From contig JAUPTP010000148.1 in assembly GCA_030918015.1 (NCBI GenBank), positions 1 to 6,268 of the forward strand: a stretch of 6,268 nt of DNA, written 5' to 3'. This document shows, in pieces, positions 1 through 5,530 of the stretch. The notes under the pieces were generated by a model. The model was not told the DNA's origin. It saw nothing but the letters and a program-made list of their open reading frames with translations, and did no database searches. A program made the position numbers and the translations under genes. The number at the start of each line of letters is the position of its first letter. Within the stretch, counting starts at the first letter, position 1. Source of the stretch: Pseudomonadota bacterium. Lineage in GTDB: Bacteria > Pseudomonadota > Gammaproteobacteria > Burkholderiales > Burkholderiaceae_C.

Positions 1-30
1 AATCTGAGCCAGGATCAAACTCTTCAGTTC
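1..30 (-). rRNA. rrs: 16S rRNA, 5' end only (partial)
   Basis: The reverse complement of the first bases reads GAACTGAAGAGTTTGATCCT followed by GGCTCAGATT. This is the universal 5' end of bacterial 16S rRNA, the binding site of the classical 27F primer. Aligned with the E. coli 16S start, the mature 5' end falls at about position 30, and the rest of the gene lies beyond position 1, outside the window. The GAACTGAAGAG form at the extreme 5' end is the usual one in betaproteobacteria. Promoter and antitermination leader directly upstream on the same strand support a genuine rRNA operon start rather than a stray fragment. The exact processed end is inferred from homology only. Confidence 0.96.
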
Positions 31-54
31 GATCTTGTTTTGCTCTAAGGAATC

Positions 55-71
55 GAAGTGAACTTCACTTC
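55..71 (-). other. Hairpin in the 16S leader transcript
   Basis: GAAGTG (55-60) and CACTTC (66-71) form a 6-bp stem with a 5-nt loop. It lies within the transcribed rrn leader, between boxC and the mature 16S end. It may belong to the secondary structure around pre-16S processing. The partner strand of the RNase III processing stalk would lie downstream of 16S, outside the window, so no specific processing role can be assigned. Confidence 0.4.
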
Positions 72-131
72 TCTATCCATGAGCGTTTAAGGTCCAAGAG
101 ACCCGGACCCGAAGATCCGAGACACTCGCCT

Positions 132-187
132 CTAACGCCCACGCTTATCGGCTGTTGATTTTTAAAGAACTTTCCGCGTTCAGCGGA
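132..187 (-). promoter_or_regulatory. rrn leader antitermination region (boxB-boxA-boxC)
   Basis: On the minus strand, in transcription order, there is a boxB-like hairpin at 187-173 (stem TCCGC/GCGGA, 5-nt loop), then boxA at 170-159 (GTTCTTTAAAAA, containing the CTTTAA core of the E. coli boxA TGCTCTTTAACA), then a boxC-like GCGTGGGCG at 144-136. In E. coli this arrangement in rRNA leaders loads NusB/NusE and other Nus factors, which protect the untranslated rRNA transcript from Rho. The segment ACAGCCGATAAGCG just after boxA is characteristic of Burkholderiales rrn leaders. Function is assigned by motif and position. Confidence 0.85.
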
Positions 188-195
188 GAAGTGAG

Positions 196-224
196 ACTTT
201 AGTTGGCCACGAGAACTTCGTCAA
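196..224 (-). promoter_or_regulatory. rRNA operon sigma70 promoter
   Basis: On the minus strand a -35 element TTGACG (224-219) is separated by exactly 17 bp from a -10 element TAAAGT (201-196). The -35 matches the consensus TTGACA at 5 of 6 positions and the -10 matches TATAAT at 4 of 6. Transcription would begin around 192-188, giving a leader of about 160 nt before mature 16S rRNA. It is the only convincing promoter between the ptsI stop codon and the boxB hairpin. I saw no clear second rrn promoter in this short interval. Confidence 0.8.
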
Positions 225-250
225 GCGTTTCGTGAGATTATTTCTTCATC
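225..250 (-). promoter_or_regulatory. Probable UP element of the rrn promoter
   Basis: Directly upstream of the -35 hexamer is the most A/T-rich stretch of an otherwise GC-rich interval. On the minus strand it contains GAAGAAATAAT and then an AAA triplet 4 nt before the -35 hexamer. This fits the place and rough composition of the UP element contacted by the RNA polymerase alpha C-terminal domains at rRNA promoters. The match to the E. coli UP consensus is only partial, so the call rests mainly on position and composition. Confidence 0.45.
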
Positions 251-265
251 CCGGCCGACAAGGGC

Positions 266-284
266 AGCCACATGGATCGTGGCT
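266..284 (-). other. Hairpin at the 3' end of ptsI, weak terminator candidate
   Basis: On the minus strand AGCCAC and GTGGCT form a 6-bp stem with a 7-nt loop, beginning at the last base of the ptsI stop codon. There is no U-tract after it: the following bases are GCCCTTGTCGG. It is therefore not a convincing intrinsic terminator. It could protect the ptsI mRNA 3' end or be incidental. Without another terminator before position 224, ptsI transcription may run into the rRNA promoter. Confidence 0.3.
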
Positions 285-2065
285 CAGGCAGCGTGTGCCG
301 CTGCGCCCAGCAAGGAGCGGCCTCGACCAGCCTGCCAGACAGCACGGGGATCCTCACTCGACAGCACCTGCGCGACCAGAGCCTCGAGCGAAGTCACTTC
401 CGTCAGCAGCACACGCTGCTTGATGGCCGGCAACTGGCTCGGATGCATGCTGAAGCTGCGCAAGCCCAGGGCCAGCAGGAGTTCGGTGAAGTCCGCATCC
501 CCCGCCATCTCTCCGCAGACACAGACCTCGCGCCCGGCCTCGCGCGCCAGCCTGATCGTGGAGGCGATCAGGCCGAGCACGGCGGGATGCCACGGCTCGT
601 AGAGATGCGCCACGCTCTCGTCGGCGCGGTCGATCGCCAGCGTGTACTGGATCAGATCGTTCGTTCCGATCGACACGAAATCGAAATGACGCAAGAACAC
701 CGGCAGCATCAGCGCGGCAGCCGGCACCTCGATCATGGCGCCGACCAGCACCTCTCCGCAGGCCACCTGCTCCGTCAGCAGTGCAGCGCGGGTGCGCGCG
801 ATCATGTCCAGCGTGGCGCGGATCTCGCTCGGATGCGAGATCATCGGCACCAGAAGCCGGACCGGGCCATGCGAGGCCGCGCGCAGGATGGCGCGCAGCT
901 GCACGGTGAACATGCCCGGATCGGCCAGGCTCCAGCGAATCGCGCGCAGGCCCATGGCCGGGTTGAGCGAGTGCTCGTGGCGCAGGTCGCCCAGCGTCAT
1001 GCGGTCGAGCGGCTTGTCGGCCCCGATGTCCACGGTGCGGATCGTGACCGGCAGCCCGCGCATCGCCAGCACCGCCTCGCGGTAGGCCGCGTACTGTTCC
1101 TCTTCGTCGGGCAGATGGCCGCCGCGATTCATGAACAGGAACTCGCTGCGGAACAGGCCGACGCCTTCGGCCCCGGCCTCGAGCGCGGCGGCGGCATCGG
1201 CCGGCAGCTCGATGTTGGCCAGCAGCTCGACACGCTGGCCATCGAGCGTCACCGCGGGCCGGTGGCGCAGCCGCGCCAGCCGATCGCGCTCGAGCTGGCC
1301 CTGGCGCTGGCGAAATCGGTATTCCTCGAGGATCATCGGCGACGGATCGACGATGACCAGCCCGGCATCGCCGTCGATGATGATCCAGTCGTCCTGGCGA
1401 ATGATGCGGCTGGCATCGCGGGCGCCGACCACGGCCGGAATGTCCAGGCTGCGCGCGACGATCGCCGTGTGCGAGGTCCTCCCGCCGACATCGGTGACGA
1501 AGCCCCGGAAGACGCCCCCCTTGAACTGCATCATGTCGGCCGGCGAGATGTCATTGGCCACCAGCACCAGGGGCACGTCATCGGACGCCACGCCCAGACT
1601 GGCGCGCACGCCCGTGGCCCGCTCGCCGCGCGCCAGCGTCTCGATCAGCCGCTCGGCCACCTGCTCGAGGTCGGCCTTGCGCTCGCGCAGGTACTCGTCC
1701 TCCATCTCGTCGAACTGGCGCGACAGCGTCTCGAGCTGGGCGGCGACCGCCCATTCGGCGTTGTACTGACGCTCCTCGATCCACTGGCAGGTGGCGCTGG
1801 CGAGCAGGTCGTCGTTGAGCAGCATCAGGTGGACATCGAGCAGCGCCACCAGCTCGGCGGGCGCATCGCCCTGGACGCCCAGCTTGAGGGCCTCGAACTC
1901 GCGGCAGACCTGGTCACGGGCGCGCTTCAGACGCCGAACCTCCGTGCCCACCTGTTCCGGCTCGATGAAATAGTGAGCCACGTCGACACGGCTGGAGGCC
2001 ACCAGCACAGCACGGCCAATGGCCACCCCGCGGGAGACCGGCAATCCGAACACCTGAACACTCAT
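284..2065 (-). CDS. ptsI: PTS Enzyme I (phosphoenolpyruvate-protein phosphotransferase)
   Basis: A 593-residue cytoplasmic enzyme, full length for the family (E. coli EI is 575). It autophosphorylates from PEP and passes the phosphate to HPr. The N-terminal domain carries the phosphohistidine motif GGRTSHTAIVARSL with active-site His199 (E. coli His189). The PEP-binding TIM-barrel domain shows GVGLFRSEFLFM (302-312), TVDIGADKP (344-352), the signature SIGTNDLIQYTLAIDR (465-480) and the catalytic Cys517 in CVCGEM. The ATG at 2065 is favoured because MSVQVFGLPVSRGVAIG aligns with EI N-termini and an AGGA Shine-Dalgarno lies 7 nt upstream (2076-2073). In related bacteria ptsI follows ptsH directly. 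Here an opposite-strand gene intervenes, so ptsI probably has its own promoter in 2066-2230, which I could not identify. An rRNA operon starts just downstream on the same strand. Confidence 0.97.
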   Translation of the reverse strand: MSVQVFGLPVSRGVAIGRAVLVASSRVDVAHYFIEPEQVGTEVRRLKRARDQVCREFEALKLGVQGDAPAELVALLDVHLMLLNDDLLASATCQWIEERQYNAEWAVAAQLETLSRQFDEMEDEYLRERKADLEQVAERLIETLARGERATGVRASLGVASDDVPLVLVANDISPADMMQFKGGVFRGFVTDVGGRTSHTAIVARSLDIPAVVGARDASRIIRQDDWIIIDGDAGLVIVDPSPMILEEYRFRQRQGQLERDRLARLRHRPAVTLDGQRVELLANIELPADAAAALEAGAEGVGLFRSEFLFMNRGGHLPDEEEQYAAYREAVLAMRGLPVTIRTVDIGADKPLDRMTLGDLRHEHSLNPAMGLRAIRWSLADPGMFTVQLRAILRAASHGPVRLLVPMISHPSEIRATLDMIARTRAALLTEQVACGEVLVGAMIEVPAAALMLPVFLRHFDFVSIGTNDLIQYTLAIDRADESVAHLYEPWHPAVLGLIASTIRLAREAGREVCVCGEMAGDADFTELLLALGLRSFSMHPSQLPAIKQRVLLTEVTSLEALVAQVLSSEDPRAVWQAGRGRSLLGAAAHAA

Positions 2066-2100
2066 GGGACCATCCTAGCAGCGCCCTCCCAGGAAACGCA

Positions 2101-2117
2101 CCCGGATCGCCCCGGAT
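2101..2117. repeat. Short tandem direct repeat upstream of ptsI
   Basis: CCCGGAT occurs at 2101-2107 and 2111-2117, a 10-bp period close to one helical turn, in the region that must hold the ptsI promoter. Same-face repeats upstream of a gene can be regulator sites. In GC-rich DNA a 7-bp repeat can also arise by chance, and no known regulator is recognised. Confidence 0.25.
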
Positions 2118-2151
2118 TCACCTGGAACCCACCGGGACATCGCGGCAGCGG

Positions 2152-2191
2152 CAGTCACCCGCGCGTCATGACACCGACACGGCCCCGTCAT
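2152..2191 (+). promoter_or_regulatory. Pho-box-like direct repeat array upstream of olsB
   Basis: Four 7-bp units occur at exact 11-bp intervals: CAGTCAC (2152), GCGTCAT (2163), CCGACAC (2174) and CCGTCAT (2185), each separated by 4 bp. The E. coli PhoB box consists of 7-bp CTGTCA(T/C) units with the same 11-bp period, and these match 6, 5, 5 and 6 of 7 positions. A weak -10-like GACGAT (2202-2207) lies 10 bp after the last unit, the spacing typical of PhoB-activated promoters in which the Pho box replaces the -35. Ornithine-lipid synthesis is known to be phosphate-regulated in rhizobia. The spacers are GC-rich, not A/T-rich as in the consensus, so this remains a prediction. Confidence 0.4.
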
Positions 2192-2197
2192 GACGGG
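2184..2197. repeat. Perfect 14-bp palindrome (possible operator)
   Basis: CCCGTCATGACGGG is its own reverse complement. Its core GTCATGAC recurs exactly at 2165-2172, and GTCATGAG occurs at 2214-2221 overlapping the olsB ribosome binding site, so TCATGA appears three times within 57 bp. This could be an operator for a dimeric regulator acting on olsB or ptsI. It overlaps the last unit of the Pho-box-like array, so the two readings compete. Confidence 0.4.
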
Positions 2198-2230
2198 CTC
2201 CGACGATAGCCGGGTCATGAGGAGCGATCG

Positions 2231-3094
2231 ATGAGGGAATGTCCACTGCCCACGCTGCCGCTGGCGGACCTGCTCGCCAGGCGCCACACGCCCCAGCCGT
2301 CGAGGCCATCCTCGCGGCCATCCAGCGCTGCACCTGCAGCCCTGCCGGCACCGGCCGAGCGCTTCAGCATCGGCTGGGCTCGCCACCTCGACGAAGTGCG
2401 CGAAGCCCAGCGCCTGCGCCATCAGGTCTTCGTCGACGAGATGGGCGCCCGCCTCTCCCCCCTGCACGGAACCCCGGCAGGTCACGATGCCGACCTGTTC
2501 GACGCCTACTGCGAGCACCTGATCGTGCGCTGCCTGGACGACACCTCGCCGCAGGCCGGTGAGGTCATCGGCACCTATCGGGTGCTGACGCCGCAGGCCG
2601 CGCAGCGGGTGGGCGGCTTCTACAGCGAGACGGAGTTCGACCTGGTGAGGCTGCGCCCGGCGCGCGACCGCATGGCCGAACTGGGGCGCTCGTGCGTCCA
2701 CGCGAATCACCGCCAAGGCGGGGTCATCCTGTCGCTGTGGGGCGCGCTCGGCAACTTTCTCGCCACCAACGGACTGGACTCGGTCATTGGCTGCGCCAGC
2801 ATCTCGATGCGCGACGGCGGCCACGCCGCCGCCTCGCTGTGGGAGCGGCTCTCGCGCACGCACCTCGCACCGATCGAGCATCAGGTGCGCCCGCGCCTGG
2901 CGCTGCCGGTGGATGAGCTGCGCCGCGACCTGGCCGTCGAGCCGCCCGCCCTGGTCAAGGGCTATCTGCGCTGCGGCGCCAAAGTGCTAGGGGCACCAGC
3001 CTGGGATCCGGACTTCAACACGGCCGACCTGCCGATGTGGCTGCAGCTGCGCGACCTGCCGGAGAAGTACCGCCGGCATTTCCTGGGCCAGTGA
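2231..3094 (+). CDS. olsB: OlsB-type GNAT N-acyltransferase (probable L-ornithine N-alpha-acyltransferase)
   Basis: A 287-residue protein of the GNAT-like family that also includes autoinducer-synthase-like and 'hemolysin' annotations. OlsB members transfer a 3-hydroxyacyl chain from acyl carrier protein to the alpha-amino group of ornithine, giving lyso-ornithine lipid, which OlsA then acylates; olsA is not in this window. Recognisable are RLRHQVFVDEMGA (61-73), DLFDAYCEHLIVR (88-100), GTYRVLTP (114-121), the core ELGRSCVHANHRQGGVI (150-166) and the conserved C-terminal block around GYLRCGAKVLGAPAWDPDFN (244-263). Residues 20-42 form a Pro/Ser/Ala-rich linker after a short N-terminal segment. 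The ATG at 2231 is supported by GAGGAG (2219-2224) 6 nt upstream. It is divergent from ptsI and convergent with ptsH. Family assignment is strong. Ornithine as the acceptor is inferred; another amine or amino acid is possible. Confidence 0.85.
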   Translation: MRECPLPTLPLADLLARRHTPQPSRPSSRPSSAAPAALPAPAERFSIGWARHLDEVREAQRLRHQVFVDEMGARLSPLHGTPAGHDADLFDAYCEHLIVRCLDDTSPQAGEVIGTYRVLTPQAAQRVGGFYSETEFDLVRLRPARDRMAELGRSCVHANHRQGGVILSLWGALGNFLATNGLDSVIGCASISMRDGGHAAASLWERLSRTHLAPIEHQVRPRLALPVDELRRDLAVEPPALVKGYLRCGAKVLGAPAWDPDFNTADLPMWLQLRDLPEKYRRHFLGQ

Positions 3095-3112
3095 TCCGGC
3101 GGGCAGCCCGGT

Positions 3113-3385
3113 TCAGCTGCCCTCGCCGAACTTGTCGTCGATCAGCGCGCGCAGGGCCTCCATCGCCTCCTGCTCGCGCTCGCCGCTGGTCTCGATCTCG
3201 ATCTCGCTGCCCATGGCGGCGGCCAGCATCATCACGCCCATGATGCTCTTGGCATTGATGCGCCGGCCATGGCGGTTGCTGATGAAGACATCGCAGGGAA
3301 AGCTGCCGGCCAGCTTCGACAGCTTGGCCGAAGGCCGGGCATGCAACCCCAGTCTATTGCTGATGGTGATGGTGGTCTTGATCAT
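3113..3385 (-). CDS. ptsH: HPr phosphocarrier protein
   Basis: A 90-residue cytoplasmic phosphocarrier, normal size for HPr, which takes phosphate from Enzyme I and passes it to EIIA proteins. The active-site motif RLGLHARPSAKL gives His15 with Arg17. The regulatory site NAKSIMGVMML gives Ser47, equivalent to Ser46 of Gram-positive HPr, the target of HPr kinase where that enzyme exists; many betaproteobacteria have hprK, but none is in this window. The start is the ATG at 3385 because MIKTTITISNRLGLH matches HPr N-termini; longer in-frame extensions upstream are not HPr-like. The start lies inside the preceding EIIA gene (32-nt overlap). The upstream bases are pyrimidine-rich with no Shine-Dalgarno, so translation is probably coupled. 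The gene converges on olsB with an 18-bp gap. Confidence 0.96.
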   Translation of the reverse strand: MIKTTITISNRLGLHARPSAKLSKLAGSFPCDVFISNRHGRRINAKSIMGVMMLAAAMGSEIEIETSGEREQEAMEALRALIDDKFGEGS

Positions 3386-3812
3386 GGGCAACGGGAGAGA
3401 AAGCCTGGTTCTGCGGCCGGGTCGAGGCGATCGGCAGCACGCCCTGAGCGCCGCCCTGCACGGCACGCGCGAACAGCTCGTCGAGCCGGGCCCGGCCGGC
3501 ATAGTTCAGCGTGCGCCACAGCATCGGCACATTGACGCCGGCCAGGGCCCGCACGCGCGAGCCGTCGACCAGCCGCTGCGCGATGTTCGACGGCGTCGCG
3601 CCGAAGACATCCGTCATCACCAGCACCTCCGGATCGTCGTCGAGCTCGTCGGGCAGCAGACGCCGCGCCTCGGCCTCGAGCGCCTCGGGGCTCATGTCGG
3701 GCAGCACGTCGAGGATGCGCAGCTGCTGCGCCTCTTCGGGAAAGGTGTGCGACGCGATGGCCTTCAGCGCGGAAGCCAGTGGCGCATGGGCGATGATCAG
3801 CAGACAGGCCAT
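3354..3812 (-). CDS. PTS EIIA component, mannose family (probably regulatory)
   Basis: A 152-residue protein of the EIIA-Man fold, which receives phosphate from HPr on a histidine near the N-terminus. LLIIAHAPLASAL places the probable phosphorylation site at His9, close to His10 of E. coli ManX. VMTDVFGATPSNIAQRL (65-81) is the family's conserved loop with Asp68. GVNVPMLWRTLNYAG (92-106) is also typical. No EIIB or EIIC gene accompanies it, as in Burkholderiales where an EIIA-HPr-EI set is thought to act in regulation rather than sugar uptake. The ATG at 3812 is chosen from the conserved N-terminus; a GTG at 3869 would add 19 unconserved residues. No clear Shine-Dalgarno is seen. The last residues, HDQDHHHHQQ, are encoded by bases that also encode the HPr start, giving a polyhistidine tail. 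Confidence 0.92.
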   Translation of the reverse strand: MACLLIIAHAPLASALKAIASHTFPEEAQQLRILDVLPDMSPEALEAEARRLLPDELDDDPEVLVMTDVFGATPSNIAQRLVDGSRVRALAGVNVPMLWRTLNYAGRARLDELFARAVQGGAQGVLPIASTRPQNQAFSPVAHDQDHHHHQQ

Positions 3813-3878
3813 GGGACGATTGCGGCATTGCAAGGTGGCGTCATCATGCCACGCACGCCACAAAATCACTGAAACGGA

Positions 3879-4433
3879 TCAACGCACCGGCCGCAGGGAA
3901 TCGATGAACTCGGCCGCTCGGTCGCTGCCACGCGACACCGGATCGGACCGCGTGAGGGCCACGATCTGCAGAGCCTGCAGACCGCGTGCCGCGATCAGCA
4001 CCTCGGCATGCACCGGCTGCCCCGCCGCATCCCGCCCGACCAGGCGCATGCGCCAGGCCTCGTCCTGAGGCGTGAGCCCCGCCTGCCGGGGAGGGCGCCC
4101 CTCGACTTCGTCGGCTCGCAGGTGCTGCGCCAGCTGGCTGCGCAGATGCCGCAAGGCAGCGGGCAGCAAGGCCGGCTCGCCGATGTCGAAGAGGGTGATC
4201 GACCAGCCCAGGCCTCCAGCGTCGCAGCTGAGCATGCGCGCGGGCACGCTCCGCCCCGCCAGCGCCACCGTGCGCTCGACCCGCTCGGGGCGGCACGGAA
4301 ACTGGAGGACCATCCCGTCGGCCACCGGCACGTCGCGCCAGTCCAGCACGGGCGAGCAGGCCGGCAGCAGCGCCACCAGCACGCCCCCCAGACCGGCTCT
4401 CCACGACCACACGCAGGATCCACGCATCAGCAC
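3879..4433 (-). CDS. Putative lipoprotein of unknown function
   Basis: A 184-residue protein whose N-terminus looks like a lipoprotein signal: Arg residues, the hydrophobic run GLGGVLVALLPAC and a candidate lipid-modified Cys26. The lipobox LPAC is slightly atypical, with Pro at -2. The mature part has no membrane segment and contains two further cysteines, Cys47 in LQFPCRPE and Cys70 in ARMLSCDAG, which could form a disulfide in the periplasm. It resembles small uncharacterised exported proteins of betaproteobacteria with an FPC-P...R...LAG...M..C pattern, from memory only. The frame starts with GTG at 4433; ATG at 4427 is an equally possible start, and neither has a good ribosome binding site. 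It follows fliR by 22 bp and precedes the EIIA gene by 66 bp, so it may be cotranscribed with the flagellar genes. No function is assigned. Confidence 0.75.
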   Translation of the reverse strand: MLMRGSCVWSWRAGLGGVLVALLPACSPVLDWRDVPVADGMVLQFPCRPERVERTVALAGRSVPARMLSCDAGGLGWSITLFDIGEPALLPAALRHLRSQLAQHLRADEVEGRPPRQAGLTPQDEAWRMRLVGRDAAGQPVHAEVLIAARGLQALQIVALTRSDPVSRGSDRAAEFIDSLRPVR

Positions 4434-4455
4434 ATTATCGGCAGGCCAGGCCGTC

Positions 4456-5220
4456 TCACGGCTGGAACAGGCTCATCAGCCGCTCCAGGAGCGCCAGCAT
4501 CGGGCGCTGAAGCAGCGGCAGCGTCAGCAGCAGCCCGATCAGGCCGACCGAGACCGTCACCGCAAAACCGATCGAGAAGATCTGCAGCTGCTGGGCCACC
4601 CGGGAAATCATGCCCAGCACCAGGTTGACGAACAGCAGCATCGCCACCGTGGGCAGCGCGATCCACAGCCCGTAGCGGAACAGCTCGGCACCCCAGACCT
4701 GCGGCTGCACATGCATCAGCAGATCCAGGGGATGGTCGCTGACCGGGAACTGGCGAAAGCTGGCCGCCACCACCTCGATGAGCATCAGGTGGCCGTTGAC
4801 CACGACGAACAGCCAGGCCGCCATCGTGTTGAAGAGCCGCGCCGAGACCGTGCTCTGGCCGCTGGTGGTCGGGTCGAAGAAGGTGGCGAAATTGAAGCCC
4901 ATCTGCAGACCGATGATCTCGCCGGCGAACTCGATCGCGGTGAAGACCACCTTGGCCGCGAAGCCGATGGTCACCCCGATGAACACCTGCTGGGCCACCA
5001 TCGCCAGGGCCGCGGGCGTGTCGAGCGGCAGCACCGGCATCGGCGGCAGCACCGGCTGCACGCCCAGGGCGACGAGCAGGCCCAGGCCGATGCGCACCCG
5101 CGTCGGAATCGCCCGCATCGACAGCACCGGTGCGGCGGCGAAGAGGCCCAGCACGCGCAGCAGCGGCCACAGGAGCGGCACGATCCACTGCAGCAGCTGG
5201 GCCTCGCTGAAGCCGATCAC
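4456..5220 (-). CDS. fliR: Flagellar export-gate protein FliR
   Basis: A 254-residue inner-membrane protein, usual length for FliR (about 260). With FliP and FliQ it builds the helical export gate at the centre of the flagellar basal body, through which type III substrates pass. Hydrophobic segments lie at about 10-30, 43-60, 72-100, 130-152, 180-203 and 213-238. Family landmarks are PVLSMRAIPTRVRIGLGLL (31-49), GEIIGLQMGFNFATFFDP (100-117) and the C-terminal LGMISRVAQQLQIFSIGFA (202-220). The start is a GTG at 5220: an upstream ATG in the fliQ-fliR gap is out of frame and meets a stop. The Shine-Dalgarno is weak (GGGG about 10 nt upstream). It follows fliQ by 22 bp. FliR rather than a virulence SctT homologue is favoured by the P-Q-R order and close similarity to flagellar members. 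Confidence 0.95.
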   Translation of the reverse strand: MIGFSEAQLLQWIVPLLWPLLRVLGLFAAAPVLSMRAIPTRVRIGLGLLVALGVQPVLPPMPVLPLDTPAALAMVAQQVFIGVTIGFAAKVVFTAIEFAGEIIGLQMGFNFATFFDPTTSGQSTVSARLFNTMAAWLFVVVNGHLMLIEVVAASFRQFPVSDHPLDLLMHVQPQVWGAELFRYGLWIALPTVAMLLFVNLVLGMISRVAQQLQIFSIGFAVTVSVGLIGLLLTLPLLQRPMLALLERLMSLFQP

Positions 5221-5242
5221 GGGCGAGCGCCCCGGCGGGCCA

Positions 5243-5512
5243 TCAGCCGACCATCGACGGAATGGCCTGCAGCATCCGCCGCAGGTATTCGACCAGCATC
5301 GTGATCATCCACGGACCGGCCACGAGCAGCACCAGCACCCCGGCGACGATCTTCGGCACGAAGGACAGGGTCGACTCGTGCAGCTGGGTGGCGGCCTGCA
5401 GCACGCTGACGACCACCCCCACCACCAGGATGACGATCAGCATCGGCGCGGCCACGGTCAGCAGCACCGTCAGCGCCTCCTGGCCGATCGTGAAGACAAG
5501 AGAGGAATCCAT
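5243..5512 (-). CDS. fliQ: Flagellar export-gate protein FliQ
   Basis: An 89-residue inner-membrane protein, exactly the family's usual size. FliQ subunits wrap the FliP/FliR core of the export gate. Two hydrophobic helices are visible at about 15-40 and 52-74, joined by the conserved segment LQAATQLHESTLSFVPK (38-54), which is diagnostic of FliQ. The ATG at 5512 is preceded by GAGAAGG ending 7 nt upstream, a good ribosome binding site. It sits 18 bp after fliP and 22 bp before fliR, consistent with a single transcript. Nothing unusual is seen in it. Confidence 0.96.
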   Translation of the reverse strand: MDSSLVFTIGQEALTVLLTVAAPMLIVILVVGVVVSVLQAATQLHESTLSFVPKIVAGVLVLLVAGPWMITMLVEYLRRMLQAIPSMVG

Positions 5513-5530
5513 CGCGACGCCTTCTCGGAC

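Noticed and set aside
2073..2078. TAGGAT just upstream of ptsI as a -10 element.
   Set aside because: It overlaps the ptsI Shine-Dalgarno (AGGA), would leave almost no leader, and has no -35 partner at a suitable distance.
272..2209. A 645-codon open frame on the plus strand, longer than ptsI and opposite to it.
   Set aside because: It is the antisense shadow of ptsI in GC-rich DNA. Its translation is rich in His, Gln, Arg and Asp with no recognisable domain, while the minus-strand frame carries every Enzyme I motif.
2075..2881. A 268-codon minus-strand frame opposite olsB that would bridge ptsH and ptsI.
   Set aside because: The olsB frame on the plus strand has the complete acyltransferase pattern and a strong ribosome binding site; the opposite frame has neither.
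3095..3112. Possible bidirectional terminator in the convergent olsB/ptsH gap, with stem CGGG/CCCG and a 3-nt loop.
   Set aside because: The stem is only 4 bp and there is no T-tract on either strand. It is too weak to annotate as a terminator.
3813..3878. Promoter for the EIIA gene in the 66-bp gap after the lipoprotein gene.
   Set aside because: A CATGAT that resembles a -10 has no acceptable -35 at 16-18 bp. Readthrough from upstream is just as likely, so no promoter is called.
4072..5304. A 410-codon plus-strand open frame opposite fliR and the lipoprotein gene.
   Set aside because: It spans two minus-strand genes and their gap, has the same His/Gln/Arg-rich antisense composition, and shows no family motif.
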